DNA from: Nocardia neocaledoniensis
GTDB lineage: Bacteria; Actinomycetota; Actinomycetes; Mycobacteriales; Mycobacteriaceae
Direction of reading: 5' to 3'
Length of the DNA: 64,000 nt
NCBI RefSeq assembly: GCF_003182135.1
Contig: NZ_QGTL01000004.1
Location: forward strand, 496,001-560,000
The first letter of the stretch is position 1. Every line of letters begins with the position of its first letter. The position numbers and the translations under genes were made by a program. The notes beneath the pieces were generated by a model that was given only the letters and a program-made list of their open reading frames with translations, did not search any database and was not told where the DNA came from. Positions 41,166-52,493 of the stretch are shown here, one piece after another.

Positions 41166-42422
41166 ATGATCGACCTCCGATTCCTGCGCGAGAACCCGGA
41201 AGCCGTCCGAGCCTCGCAGCGGGCCCGCGGTGAGGACCCCGCGCTCGTCGACGCGCTGCTCGAAGCCGACGCCGCGCGCCGCGCCGCCGTCGCCACCGCC
41301 GACACCCTGCGTGCCGAGCACAAGGCGATGGGCAAGGTGATCGGCAAGGCGAGCAAGGAGGAGCGCCCCGCGCTGCTCGCCGCGGCCACCGACATGTCCG
41401 CCAAGGTCAAGGAGGCCGAGACCGCGCAGAACGCGGCCGACGCCGATCTCGACGCCGCGCACCGCGCCATCTCCAACGTGGTGCAGGACGGCGCGCCCGC
41501 GGGCGGCGAGGACGATTACATCGTGCTCGAAACCGTCGGCACCCCACCGGAATTCGACTTCGAGCCGAAGGATCACCTCGAGCTCGGCGAATCGCTCGGC
41601 CTGATCGACATGGAGCGCGGCGCGAAGGTGTCGGGCTCGCGGTTCTACTTCCTCACCGGCCACGGCGCGCTGTTGCAGCTGGGTCTGCTGCAGCTGGCCG
41701 CGCAGAAGGCCGTCGCCAACGGTTTCACGATGATGATCCCGCCGGTGCTCGTCCGGCCGGAGATCATGGCCGGGACCGGGTTCCTCGGGCAGCACTCGGC
41801 GGAGGTGTACCACCTCGAGGACGACGACCTGTACCTCGTCGGCACCTCGGAGGTGCCGCTGGCCGGCTACCACTCGGAGGAGATCCTCGACCTGAGCGCG
41901 GGCCCGAAGCGGTACGCGGGCTGGTCGTCGTGTTTCCGGCGCGAGGCGGGCAGCTACGGCAAGGACACCCGCGGCATCATCCGCGTGCACCAGTTCGACA
42001 AGGTGGAGATGTTCGTCTACACCACCCCCGAGCAGGCCGATGCCGAGCACCAGCGGCTGCTGGCCTGGGAGCGCGAGATGCTGGCCGCGATCGACGTGCC
42101 CTACCGGGTGATCGATGTGGCCGCGGGCGATCTCGGCAGCTCGGCCGCGCGCAAGTTCGACTGCGAGGCCTGGGTGCCGACCCAGCAGACCTACCGCGAG
42201 CTCACCTCCACCTCGAACTGCACCACCTTCCAGGCCCGTCGCCTGGCGGTCCGCTACCGGGACGAGAACGGCAAGGCGCAGATCGCGGCCACCCTGAACG
42301 GCACGCTGGCGACGACCCGCTGGATCGTGGCGATCCTGGAGAACCATCAGCAGGCCGACGGTTCGGTTCGGGTGCCCGCGGCGCTGGTGCCCTTCGTCGG
42401 CACCGAGGTATTGACACCGTAG
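41166..42422 (+). CDS. serS: Seryl-tRNA synthetase
   Basis: 418 residues from ATG 41166, giving the canonical [20 protein letters not shown] start; the frame extends upstream to 41139 without a good site. The N-terminal coiled-coil arm spans residues about 30-105. Class II core motifs are intact: [51 protein letters not shown], and motif 3 [18 protein letters not shown]. It charges tRNA-Ser. The gene stands alone between divergent aldehyde dehydrogenase and downstream EAL genes. No T-box-like leader is visible. Confidence 0.97.
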   Translation: MIDLRFLRENPEAVRASQRARGEDPALVDALLEADAARRAAVATADTLRAEHKAMGKVIGKASKEERPALLAAATDMSAKVKEAETAQNAADADLDAAHRAISNVVQDGAPAGGEDDYIVLETVGTPPEFDFEPKDHLELGESLGLIDMERGAKVSGSRFYFLTGHGALLQLGLLQLAAQKAVANGFTMMIPPVLVRPEIMAGTGFLGQHSAEVYHLEDDDLYLVGTSEVPLAGYHSEEILDLSAGPKRYAGWSSCFRREAGSYGKDTRGIIRVHQFDKVEMFVYTTPEQADAEHQRLLAWEREMLAAIDVPYRVIDVAAGDLGSSAARKFDCEAWVPTQQTYRELTSTSNCTTFQARRLAVRYRDENGKAQIAATLNGTLATTRWIVAILENHQQADGSVRVPAALVPFVGTEVLTP

Positions 42423-42433
42423 AGCTCTTCACT

Positions 42434-42467
42434 GTTTGCTGCGATCACATTTGTTGATGTGGCAAAC
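42434..42467. terminator. Hairpin after serS
   Basis: GTTTGC (42434-42439) pairs with GCAAAC (42462-42467), and CACAT (42446-42450) with ATGTG (42457-42461), leaving a 6-nt bulge on one side and a TTGTTG loop. There is no T run. It may end serS transcription or act in the leader of the next gene. Confidence 0.4.
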
Positions 42468-42493
42468 GTCCTGACCGAACAACATCTAGGCTG

Positions 42494-44326
42494 GTGCTCG
42501 TGCGAGGAATCGGGGCGCGCGGCGATACCCGAACCCGGGTGCGGGCGGCATCGGCGTTGGCGACGGCAAAGGTCATGGCCAGGACAACGGGGGCGTTCTA
42601 CGTTCTCGGCGGTGTCCTCGGCCTGACGATCACTGCGGTCGCACCGGGGGACGACGGTAATCGGCTGCTGGTCGGAACGGCGGCCGCGGTCGCCTTGGTA
42701 CTCGGTCTGACCCTGCTGGTGTGGGGCCCGCGGATGCCACACGCCCTGCACCATCTCTACCTGGCCACCGCCGCCGTCCTGGTGACGATCGCCGTGCACG
42801 ACTTCCCCAACCTGGTCGGCGGCATCACGCTGGCCTCGTTCTACGTCTTCGTCGCGTGCGATGCCGCGCTGTTCTTCGCCTGGCCGCAGGCCGTCGCGCA
42901 CATCGGCTTCGCGATGGCGCTGTGCCTGTGGGTGCTGCCCGCGCGTGATCTGCCGTGGTGGTCGGGTCTGATCCCGGCCGGTGTCACTTTCGGCGCGGGC
43001 GTCGTCGTCGGCATCCTCACCAGAATGGCCTCGGACGCCGACATCGACGTGCTCACCGGTTTGCTGAACCGCCGCGGCTTCGAGAAGCAGCTCAACCCGG
43101 CGATCGACGCGGCGGGCCGCAGCGGCCAGGGCCTGTCGCTGGTCCTCGTCGACCTCGACCGCTTCCAGAAGATCAATGACCACCTCGGCCACCGCGCGGG
43201 CGACGCGGTGTTGCAGCGGGTCGCCGACAGCTGGCTCGACCTGCTCGCCCCCGACCAGGTGCTCGCCCGCTTCGGCGGTGACGTCTTCGCGCTGCTGCTG
43301 CCCGGCACCACCGAGCAGGCCGCGATCCTGCTCACCGAGAAGCTGCGCGCCGCGGTGACGATGGGCTGCTCGGCCGGTGTCACCTCGTGGCAGCCGGGGG
43401 AGTCCGGTTCGCTGCTGATCAGCCGCGCCGACGTGGGCCTGTACCGCGCCAAGCAGGCGGGCCGCAACCGCACGGTGCTCGAGTCGTCGCGGCAGCTGCC
43501 GCTGGCGGTGGAGCTGCGCGAGGCGATCGACCGCGGCGCCCTAGACGTGCACTACCAGCCGATCGTCAGCCTCACCGAGGACGGCGGGCAGGCGGTCGGC
43601 GTCGAGGCGCTGCTGCGCTGGTCGTCGAACGCCCAGCCCGAGGTCACCACCGAGGGCCTGATCCGGGTGGCCGAGGAATACGACCTCATCTCCGATCTGG
43701 ACGAGCTGGTCCTGCGCCGCGCCTGCGCCGACGCCGCCCGGCTGCAGGAGAGCTTCGCCTCACTGGATCTCACCCTCAATGTGAACGTCTCCGGCCTGGA
43801 ACTGGCCGAACCCGATTACGCCGAGCGGGTCGCGACCATCCTGTCCGACACCGGCTGGCCCGCCGATCAGCTGGTCCTCGAGGTCACCGAGAGCGAGCTG
43901 GCCGCCGAGTCGCAGACCGCGATCACCAACCTGCACACCCTGCGCGACCGTGGCGTGCGCATCGCCATCGACGACTTCGGCACCGGCTACTCCTCGCTGA
44001 GCAGGCTGGCGACCATCCCCAGCGACATCCTCAAGGTCGACCAGTCCTTCGTCGCCGCGATCCGCTCGGATTCGCCGGCGCCGCCGCTGCTCGGGGTGAT
44101 CGCCGCGCTCAGCAAGTCGCTGGATCTGCAGGTCATCGCCGAGGGCGTGGAGACCGAATACCAGGCCGCGGTGCTCACCGAGCTCGGCTTCGCGCTCGCC
44201 CAGGGGTACCACTACAGCGACTCGCATCCGGTCTCGGAGCTGATCAACGACCTGAACGACGCGCGGCCCCGGCCCACCGGTACCGACGACTCCGTCGCGG
44301 CCAACGGCTGGATCCCGCTCGGATAA
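42494..44326 (+). CDS. Membrane-bound GGDEF-EAL protein, probable c-di-GMP phosphodiesterase
   Basis: 610 residues from GTG 42494 (GTG 42500 is equally possible). Five or six helices (residues about 25-180) resemble a MASE-type sensor. The GGDEF domain (DVLTGLLNRRGFEKQL onward) has the active-site loop changed to RFGGDVFALLLPG, so Glu is replaced by Val and cyclase activity is unlikely. The EAL domain looks active: HYQPIVSLTED, VEALLRW, LNVNVSGLEL, VLEVTESELA, IDDFGTGYSSLSRLA, LKVDQSFV and IAEGVETEYQ. It should hydrolyse c-di-GMP, with the GGDEF part perhaps sensing GTP. It is 70 bp after serS. Confidence 0.87.
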   Translation: MLVRGIGARGDTRTRVRAASALATAKVMARTTGAFYVLGGVLGLTITAVAPGDDGNRLLVGTAAAVALVLGLTLLVWGPRMPHALHHLYLATAAVLVTIAVHDFPNLVGGITLASFYVFVACDAALFFAWPQAVAHIGFAMALCLWVLPARDLPWWSGLIPAGVTFGAGVVVGILTRMASDADIDVLTGLLNRRGFEKQLNPAIDAAGRSGQGLSLVLVDLDRFQKINDHLGHRAGDAVLQRVADSWLDLLAPDQVLARFGGDVFALLLPGTTEQAAILLTEKLRAAVTMGCSAGVTSWQPGESGSLLISRADVGLYRAKQAGRNRTVLESSRQLPLAVELREAIDRGALDVHYQPIVSLTEDGGQAVGVEALLRWSSNAQPEVTTEGLIRVAEEYDLISDLDELVLRRACADAARLQESFASLDLTLNVNVSGLELAEPDYAERVATILSDTGWPADQLVLEVTESELAAESQTAITNLHTLRDRGVRIAIDDFGTGYSSLSRLATIPSDILKVDQSFVAAIRSDSPAPPLLGVIAALSKSLDLQVIAEGVETEYQAAVLTELGFALAQGYHYSDSHPVSELINDLNDARPRPTGTDDSVAANGWIPLG

Positions 44327-44417
44327 TCGCTTGACGCCCGGCGGCGGGTGGCGAACCATGAGCAGCATGCGCATGCTCATCTACGGCTGTTGATCCGCAC
44401 AGTTCCTGCGTACCGCG

Positions 44418-45719
44418 GTGGCACGGTTGACCGCTGAACCGGTCGGCGTCCGCGGCTTGGCAATTCGCGCCGTCCTGTTCAAGGGCACCCGCGATCTGCT
44501 GCCCATCTATGCCCTCTATGGCGTGCTTTTCGCCGACCACGGCCTGAGCACCGCGCAGATCTCCCTGCTGCTCGCCCTCTGGTCGGTGACGGCGTTCGTG
44601 CTCGAGGTGCCCTCGGGCGCCTGGGCCGACACAGTCTCGCGGCGTGGCCTGCTGATCCTGAGCTGCGTGCTGCAAGCGGTCTGCTTCGTGCTGTGGATGG
44701 TGGCGCCGTCGTTCCTCGGTTTCGCGCTGGGCTTCGTCGTCTGGGGTGTCGCTTCTTCCCTGGAATCGGGCACGTTCGAGGCGCTGATCTACGACGATCT
44801 CGTGGCCCGCGGCGAAACCTCGTCGTACGCGCGAATCATGGGCTGGACGCGCGGCGCGCAGGAATCGACCGTGCTGCTCGCCATCCTCGTCGCGGCGCCG
44901 CTGTTCGCACTCGGCGGCTACGCGCTGGTCGGCTGGGTGAGCTTCGGCGTCGCCGTCCTGCACACCCTCACCGCGTTCGCGCTGCCGTCCGCGCCCGTCG
45001 CCATCTCCGCGACCGCCGTCGACGACCTCGACGACGAGCCGGCGATGCCGGGCCCACACGCGGTGCCCGGCGCGGCGCCGGTCCACGCCGCCGACCCCGA
45101 GTCCGCGCGAGGGCTCACGCGGTACCTGACGATGTTGCGCACCGGGACCTCCGAGGCGCTGGGCGTGCGGCGGGTGCGCAGGGGAGTCCTGTTGGGCGCC
45201 TTGCTCTACGGCCTCACCTCGTTCGACGAGTACTTCGGTCTGCTCGCCGTCTCCGGTGGCGCCTCGACCAGTGTCTCGGCGCTGCTGGTGGGCGTCACCG
45301 TCGCCGGTTCGCTGCTGGGTTCGCTGCTGGCCGGACGCGCCGAAGCCGTCCCGGCCCGCGGGCTGGCCGCCGCGTTGTTCGCGGCCGGTGTCCTGTTCAT
45401 CGCGGGCGCGCTCGCGGTGGGCGCGATGAGCCCGGTCTTCCTGTGGGCCGGTTTCGTCGGCATCGGCGTCGCCTACGGCGTCGACTTCACCGTCGAGGTG
45501 GTCGCGGGCGCCCGCCTGCAGGACGCCATCGAGGGCCCGGCCCGGGCGACGGTCACCTCGTTCTCCGGGTTGCTGTCGGAGATCGTGGCACTGGCGGTCT
45601 TCGGCTTCGTCGCCGTGGCGACCCAGTGGTTGTCGATGTCGACCACGATCGCGCTGTTCGGGATCGTGCTCCTGGTGGCCGCCCTGCTCATTCCGAGCTG
45701 GCTGCCGCCGCGCAAGTGA
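44418..45719 (+). CDS. Major facilitator superfamily transporter
   Basis: 433 residues from GTG 44418. Twelve hydrophobic segments in two blocks are separated by a cytoplasmic loop at about residues 195-240 (PVAISATAVDDLDDEPAMPG). An A-loop-like motif appears after helix 2 (WADTVSRRGLLILSC). Substrate cannot be read; many actinobacterial relatives are annotated as drug or sugar exporters. Its stop abuts the convergent HD-domain gene by a single base. Confidence 0.82.
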   Translation: MARLTAEPVGVRGLAIRAVLFKGTRDLLPIYALYGVLFADHGLSTAQISLLLALWSVTAFVLEVPSGAWADTVSRRGLLILSCVLQAVCFVLWMVAPSFLGFALGFVVWGVASSLESGTFEALIYDDLVARGETSSYARIMGWTRGAQESTVLLAILVAAPLFALGGYALVGWVSFGVAVLHTLTAFALPSAPVAISATAVDDLDDEPAMPGPHAVPGAAPVHAADPESARGLTRYLTMLRTGTSEALGVRRVRRGVLLGALLYGLTSFDEYFGLLAVSGGASTSVSALLVGVTVAGSLLGSLLAGRAEAVPARGLAAALFAAGVLFIAGALAVGAMSPVFLWAGFVGIGVAYGVDFTVEVVAGARLQDAIEGPARATVTSFSGLLSEIVALAVFGFVAVATQWLSMSTTIALFGIVLLVAALLIPSWLPPRK

Positions 45720-46253
45720 TCACCAGCGGAACATGGGCAGTGGTTTGAGTGGATGCCGAACCGCGTGCCGCAGACCGGATTTCACCAGGAATTGATGGAA
45801 CCCGGCATACGGGAACCGCTCGACCACCTGCCGGACGAACTGCGCGTCGAGCCCGCCGCGCAGCATTCCACGGCTCACATCGACGCGGTCTGCCACGCGG
45901 AAGGTCTCGACCAGCGGGTCGGTCCGCGTCCGCAGCCCGTGGTGGTCCAGCACCAGCGCACGCACCAGCGCGGTGTCGGCAAGTCCGAGTTCGGCCGCGT
46001 GCGTCTCACCCAGCGCCGCCGAGGGCGCGAGGTAGTCGAAGCTGCCCGCGGTCCAGATGCCGAGATCGTGCACGGCCCAGGCCAGTGCGGCGGCATCGGG
46101 CAGTTCCCCGCCGAGCAGCGCGCGCTGGTAGTTGGCGCAGCGGTACACGTGGTGGCGATAGGCGCGTTCGTCGGCGCCGAGCGCGTCGCGGTGCCGTGCG
46201 AGCACGTCGTCGATCACCGGGTGGGACAGCATCGGAGAATCGGTTGTCGACAT
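45720..46253 (-). CDS. HD-domain family protein
   Basis: 177 residues. The metal-binding histidine/aspartate pattern is present: RHHVYRCANYQRALLGG, AAALAWAVHDLGIWTAGSFD with the HD pair, and ALVLDHHGLRTRTDPLVETF. HD proteins are phosphohydrolases or nucleotidases; the substrate is unknown. It is transcribed alone toward the MFS gene, with which it is convergent and abutting. Confidence 0.75.
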   Translation of the reverse strand: MSTTDSPMLSHPVIDDVLARHRDALGADERAYRHHVYRCANYQRALLGGELPDAAALAWAVHDLGIWTAGSFDYLAPSAALGETHAAELGLADTALVRALVLDHHGLRTRTDPLVETFRVADRVDVSRGMLRGGLDAQFVRQVVERFPYAGFHQFLVKSGLRHAVRHPLKPLPMFRW

Positions 46254-46349
46254 CGTCTTTCGCCCCCTGCCGAGCGTCCGGGCCGCCGCCGGACTCGCCC
46301 GTCAGTCTAGTGTCGGTAGCCACGGCACCCCAGCTGACGAAAGGACGCG

Positions 46350-47288
46350 GTGGTCGGACGCAACGGTCTCGGAGCGATCTTCGGATTCTGCATCGGCGCT
46401 GGTGTCGCCGTGCAGGGTCGCATCAACGGCGCACTCGGCGCCGAACTGGGCGACGGTGTCGCCGCGGCCACCATCAGTTTCGGCACCGGCCTGCTCGTCC
46501 TGCTTGTCGCTTTCGCGGCGAGCCCGTCGCTGCGCGCTGGCCTCGGCACGGTGCGCACCGCCGTGGCCGACGGCAGGGTGCGCCCGTGGCAACTGCTGGG
46601 CGGGCTGTGCGGCGCGTTCTTCGTCGCGAGTCAGGGCCTGACCATCGCCGCCATCGGGGTCACCGCGTTCACCGTCGCCGTGGTGGCGGGTCAGCTGCTC
46701 AGCAGTCTGGTCGTCGACCGGCTGGGTCTCGCCCCCAACGGTCGCACGCCGGTCACCACCTGGCGCGTCGTCGCTGCCGTCCTCGGCATCGCCGGCGTCG
46801 TCCTCTCGGCGGGTAGTGCCGCCACACCGACCGGCTCCGGCACCGGTGTCCCCGGATATCTGCTCATCGTTCTCCCCGCGCTGGCCGGTATCGGCCTGGC
46901 CTGGCAGCAGGCGGTGAACGGCCGCGTCGGCGCTGTCGGCGGGCCCTTCCCCGCCACCCTGATCAACTTCACCGTCGGCCTGATCGCGCTGTGCCTGTTC
47001 AACATCTTCACCCTGCTCAGCACCGGCCTGCCCACCCGATTCCCCACGGCCCCCTGGCTCTACCTCGGCGGCCTCATCGGCGTCGCCTTCATCGCACTGG
47101 CCGCGATCACCGTGGGCATGATCGGTGTCCTGCTTCTCGGTCTCACCTCGGTGGCGGGCCAGCTCATCGCGGCGATGCTGCTCGACGCGGCGGCCGGCCG
47201 GCTCTCGCTCACCGCCGTCGGCAGCTGCGCGATCGTCCTCACCGCGGTGGTCATCGGGAGCAGAGCGACGACAACGGCGGACCACTAG
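46350..47288 (+). CDS. DMT-superfamily transporter, YdcZ/DUF606 type
   Basis: 312 residues from GTG 46350 (AAGGA upstream). Ten hydrophobic helices form two repeats: AIFGFCIGAGVAVQGRINGA followed by ALGAELGDGVAAATISFGTG, and IGLAWQQAVNGRVGAVGGPF followed by PATLINFTVGLIALCLF. The recurring QGRINGALG and QQAVNGRVG elements are the DUF606 hallmark. It is a small-molecule or drug transporter of unknown substrate. A 207-bp gap before the kinase operon holds no gene I can see. Confidence 0.85.
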   Translation: MVGRNGLGAIFGFCIGAGVAVQGRINGALGAELGDGVAAATISFGTGLLVLLVAFAASPSLRAGLGTVRTAVADGRVRPWQLLGGLCGAFFVASQGLTIAAIGVTAFTVAVVAGQLLSSLVVDRLGLAPNGRTPVTTWRVVAAVLGIAGVVLSAGSAATPTGSGTGVPGYLLIVLPALAGIGLAWQQAVNGRVGAVGGPFPATLINFTVGLIALCLFNIFTLLSTGLPTRFPTAPWLYLGGLIGVAFIALAAITVGMIGVLLLGLTSVAGQLIAAMLLDAAAGRLSLTAVGSCAIVLTAVVIGSRATTTADH

Positions 47289-47495
47289 TCCACGCCTCGG
47301 TTCGCCGGAAGTCGTTGGCGGCCGGCCGCTGGTATTCGACCGCCTGGGCCCGTCGGCGCGCGGGCGGCGGCTCGGTGGCATGGTCGCGGTGTCCTGGGGG
47401 CCGGTGCGTGGGGTGCTAGGTTGCTCGCGGACGCCCGCGCCGGAGATCGTGGCGCGCGCACCCGCCGCGGCGGGATCGAAGTGGGGGAGTACGAC

Positions 47496-49373
47496 GTGAT
47501 CGAGCCGCTGTCGCCTGCCGAATCGTCGATGATCGGCCGCTACCGGATTCGCGGTGTCCTCGGCGCGGGCGGCATGGGCCGGGTACTGCTCGCCACCGGT
47601 CCCGATGGACGTTTCGTCGCCATCAAGCAGATCCACGCCCATCTTCTCGACGATCGCGAGTTCCGTGCCCGTTTCGAACGCGAGGTCGCCGTTTCCGCCC
47701 GGGTGTCCGGCGCGTTCACCGCCGCCGTCGTCGATTTCGACACGAGCAGCGAAACACCTTGGCTGGCATCACGTTTCATCGCCGGAGTGCCGCTCGACCG
47801 CGCGATCCGTGAGCACGGTCCACTGCCCGTGCCCGCTCTGCGCACCCTCGCCTCCGGCCTGGCCTCCGCCCTGCACTCGATCCACAGCACCGGCCTGGTG
47901 CATCGAGACCTCAAGCCCGCCAACGTGATCCTGGCCGACGACGGGCCGCGCGTGATCGACTTCGGTATCGCCCAGGCGGTCGGCGCCGGCGCGCAGCTCA
48001 CCGAGGTCGGCGCCGTCGTCGGCTCGCCCGCGTACATGTCGCCGGAGCAGGCGATGAGCGAGCAGGTGACCTCGGCGAGCGACGTGTTCTCGCTCGGCTC
48101 GCTGCTGTGTATGGCCGCCACCGGGGACAGCCCGTTCGCGGCGAACTCGGCGGCGTACACCCTGTTCAACATCGTCCACAGCGAACCCCGGCTCGACGCG
48201 GTCCCGCCCGAGCTGCGCGAGTTGATCGGCGCGTGCCTGCGCAAGGACCCGGCGGCCCGGCCGACACCGGCTCAGATCCTCGACTACCTCGGTGTTCTTC
48301 CGGTGCAGAGCATGCCGTGGCCCGCGCCGGTGCATGCCGGGATCGCCGAGCTGTCGCGGAATCTGGTCTCGCTCACCTCGGATCCCGAAGCAACCCAGAT
48401 CATTTCGTCATCGATCCGGCCCGACGCGGCCGTGTTGCCACCGCCGCGGACGAAGGGTAAGGCGAAGCTCGCGCTCGGTGTCGCGGCCATCGCGGCCGTC
48501 GTCGTGGCGGCGACGACCGCTGTCGTCATCGTGCGTGACGAGCCCGCCGAAGCGCCTGCCGTGTCGCTGCCCGGTCTCGCGCAACTGCGCGAAGTCTCGG
48601 CTTGCGACTGGTTGCCGCAAGCTCTCGGCCCCACTCTGCCCGCCGACGTCGGCGCGGGCGGTAAGCCGAAGGTCGCCGACTGGCTGTGGCAACAGACCTC
48701 GACCTGGGGATGCCGAGGTTTCTCGGGCGCCGCCGAACTCACCCTCGAAATCGGTGCCGCCATGGGCGGTTTCACTGCCACCGGCGATACTGTCCACGGA
48801 CTCCCGCTGCGGCGACGAGGTACCGAGTGCGCGCTGGGTGTCGGCGTCGGCGAGGAGGCGGGCGGGTGGGGCATCGCCCTCGCCACCAAGGAACGCACCT
48901 CCTGCGCGCTGGCCGAACACGCTGTCGAGCGGGTGCTCGCGACCGTGGCCTCGGCGCCGCGGGCCACCGTGGCCGCGGGGTCGTTGTCGGCGGTCGATCC
49001 CTGTTCGCTGGTCGCCGACGCCGAAGCCGTCGCGGTGGGCGCGACCGCGCCGGGAATACCGGTCGCGGCGCACTCCTGCGAATGGCGCGGCGCGACCACC
49101 CTCCGGTTGACCATGTCGTATCCGCTGCGGCTCGATCTGCCCACCGCGGCCAGAAGGACCGTCGACCTCGGCGACGGCGTCACCGCCGACATCCTCGTCG
49201 CCACCGACCCGGTGGACGAATGCCGGCGCATGTACCGGTACCGCGAGATCGGTGAGCAGTACCTGGAGGTCGCCACCCTCCAGGTGAACGGCGACGGTGA
49301 ACGCGTCGTCGACGCCAAATGCCCTGCCGCCGAATCGGTCCTGAAATCGGTGGTCGGGCGCTTGCCGCAGTAG
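47496..49373 (+). CDS. Receptor Ser/Thr protein kinase 1
   Basis: 625 residues from GTG 47496, preceded by GGGGGAG. The kinase domain (about 14-265) is complete: GAGGMGRV, Lys44 in VAIKQIH, HRDLKPANV (Asp138), DFG at 155, GSPAYMSPEQ. One transmembrane helix lies at 324-346. The extracellular part (about 280 residues) holds two related cysteine-paired modules: CDWLPQALG to WGCRGF, and DPCSLVADAEAVAVG to HSCEW. It should phosphorylate cytosolic proteins in response to an external signal. It is the first gene of a four-gene operon with a lipoprotein and two further kinase-like genes. Confidence 0.9.
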   Translation: MIEPLSPAESSMIGRYRIRGVLGAGGMGRVLLATGPDGRFVAIKQIHAHLLDDREFRARFEREVAVSARVSGAFTAAVVDFDTSSETPWLASRFIAGVPLDRAIREHGPLPVPALRTLASGLASALHSIHSTGLVHRDLKPANVILADDGPRVIDFGIAQAVGAGAQLTEVGAVVGSPAYMSPEQAMSEQVTSASDVFSLGSLLCMAATGDSPFAANSAAYTLFNIVHSEPRLDAVPPELRELIGACLRKDPAARPTPAQILDYLGVLPVQSMPWPAPVHAGIAELSRNLVSLTSDPEATQIISSSIRPDAAVLPPPRTKGKAKLALGVAAIAAVVVAATTAVVIVRDEPAEAPAVSLPGLAQLREVSACDWLPQALGPTLPADVGAGGKPKVADWLWQQTSTWGCRGFSGAAELTLEIGAAMGGFTATGDTVHGLPLRRRGTECALGVGVGEEAGGWGIALATKERTSCALAEHAVERVLATVASAPRATVAAGSLSAVDPCSLVADAEAVAVGATAPGIPVAAHSCEWRGATTLRLTMSYPLRLDLPTAARRTVDLGDGVTADILVATDPVDECRRMYRYREIGEQYLEVATLQVNGDGERVVDAKCPAAESVLKSVVGRLPQ

Positions 49374-49454
49374 CGGCACCGGTGGGCGGGTGATAGTTTC
49401 AGCCGGATCGGGAGGAGTCGGGCGCCTGCGGTGTCCGATCGGAGGGGAATGTTC

Positions 49455-50624
49455 GTGCGGTACAGGTCGCGTCGGCTCGCGGCGCTCGCGGTGACGGTCG
49501 TCGGTTTCGCCGCCGCGTGTGGTGATCAGTCCGCGGTCCCCGACCACGGTGCGTACTCGGTGCGCCCGATCGCCGCCGTCTACGACGACACCGCCAGCCG
49601 CAGCCGCGGCATCCTGGTCGAGTCGCTGCGCCTCGGCGAGCACCTGCTGATCGCCGAGGAGGTCGACCCCGACCTGTCGATCAGCAGGGGCGGGGGTGTG
49701 ATCGCCGATCACGACGGCGTCGACGGCCTGCTCTCGGCCGTGCAGCTGGCGGCCTTGCGCCCGTTCGACGTACTCGGGGCCTTCGGCGCGATCGCGGGCA
49801 ACGACCAGTTGCACAACGAGGCCGTCGACAAGGCGCTGACCATCTCGCTCGTCGCGTTGCCGAGCGAGGAGAACGCGGCAGCGGCGGCCGCGGCGATGGC
49901 GGCGGCGGACTTCGGCGCCAATGCCGAGAACGCGCCGCTGCCCGTCCCGGAATTCCCTGCGGCGCTCACGCATTGGCGTCCGGGCGTCCCCACGGTCGGC
50001 AGCTGGCTGGTGTGGAAGAACCTGGTGATCCGGGTCTTCGCGAAGGTGGCCGAGCCGCGCCCGGAGGTGCTGGTCGACCTGCTGACCCGCACCTATCGCG
50101 CCCAGCTCGCCGAACTGGGGACGTTCACACCCACCCCGGCCGCCGAGCTGGCCACCGCCCGGATCGACAGGGACGGGCTGCTCACGCGCCTGGTGTCGAC
50201 GGGCGACACCACCCCGGACCGCAAGGAGTTCGCCGTCTACGGCCCGCGCGCCTACGCGCTGCTGCTCGATCGCCCGATGACGCGGTCGCGGATGTTCGCC
50301 GAACATCGCGTGTCCGCGATCGCGGTGTCGCACAACAAGATCCTGTATCGCACCGAGTCGCCCACGGCGGCGGAATCGTTCGACGCGGCGATCCAGGCCG
50401 GCCAAGCCGAGGAGTACGTCCCCATGCGGGGCGTGTCCGCGGCGGCGGAGGTCTCCTGCTTCCGCGCGCTGCGGCCCGACCTCCGTCTGGTGCAGGCCCG
50501 CCGCTTCACCTGCCTGATCCGGCACGACGAATTCGTGGTCAGGGTGTACAGCAACCAGGAGCTCGATGCCCGGCAACTCGCCGCGGCGCAGTACACCTTG
50601 CTCGCCGACAGTCAGGGGTCGTAG
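49455..50624 (+). CDS. DUF7373-like lipoprotein in the kinase operon
   Basis: 389 residues from GTG 49455, which gives the best ribosome-site spacing (GGAGGGG at 49441-49447); ATG 49449 and GTG 49431 are alternatives. A signal peptide ends at GFAAAC-GDQ, a lipobox with Ala at -3. Segments LRPFDVLGAFGAIAGNDQLH, WLVWKNLVIRVFAKVAEPRP, FAVYGPRAYALLLDRPMTRS and LIRHDEFVVRVYSNQELDAR match the nocardial DUF7373 lipoproteins as I remember them. It is 81 bp after kinase 1 and 3 bp before kinase 2, so it is presumably an external partner of the receptor kinases. Confidence 0.72.
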   Translation: MRYRSRRLAALAVTVVGFAAACGDQSAVPDHGAYSVRPIAAVYDDTASRSRGILVESLRLGEHLLIAEEVDPDLSISRGGGVIADHDGVDGLLSAVQLAALRPFDVLGAFGAIAGNDQLHNEAVDKALTISLVALPSEENAAAAAAAMAAADFGANAENAPLPVPEFPAALTHWRPGVPTVGSWLVWKNLVIRVFAKVAEPRPEVLVDLLTRTYRAQLAELGTFTPTPAAELATARIDRDGLLTRLVSTGDTTPDRKEFAVYGPRAYALLLDRPMTRSRMFAEHRVSAIAVSHNKILYRTESPTAAESFDAAIQAGQAEEYVPMRGVSAAAEVSCFRALRPDLRLVQARRFTCLIRHDEFVVRVYSNQELDARQLAAAQYTLLADSQGS

Positions 50625-50627
50625 CCG

Positions 50628-52489
<1,862 letters not shown>

Positions 52490-52493
<4 letters not shown>

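Noticed and set aside
48408..50576. A 720-codon minus-strand frame opposite kinase 1 and the lipoprotein
   Set aside because: Antisense shadow crossing two genes, without recognisable protein features.
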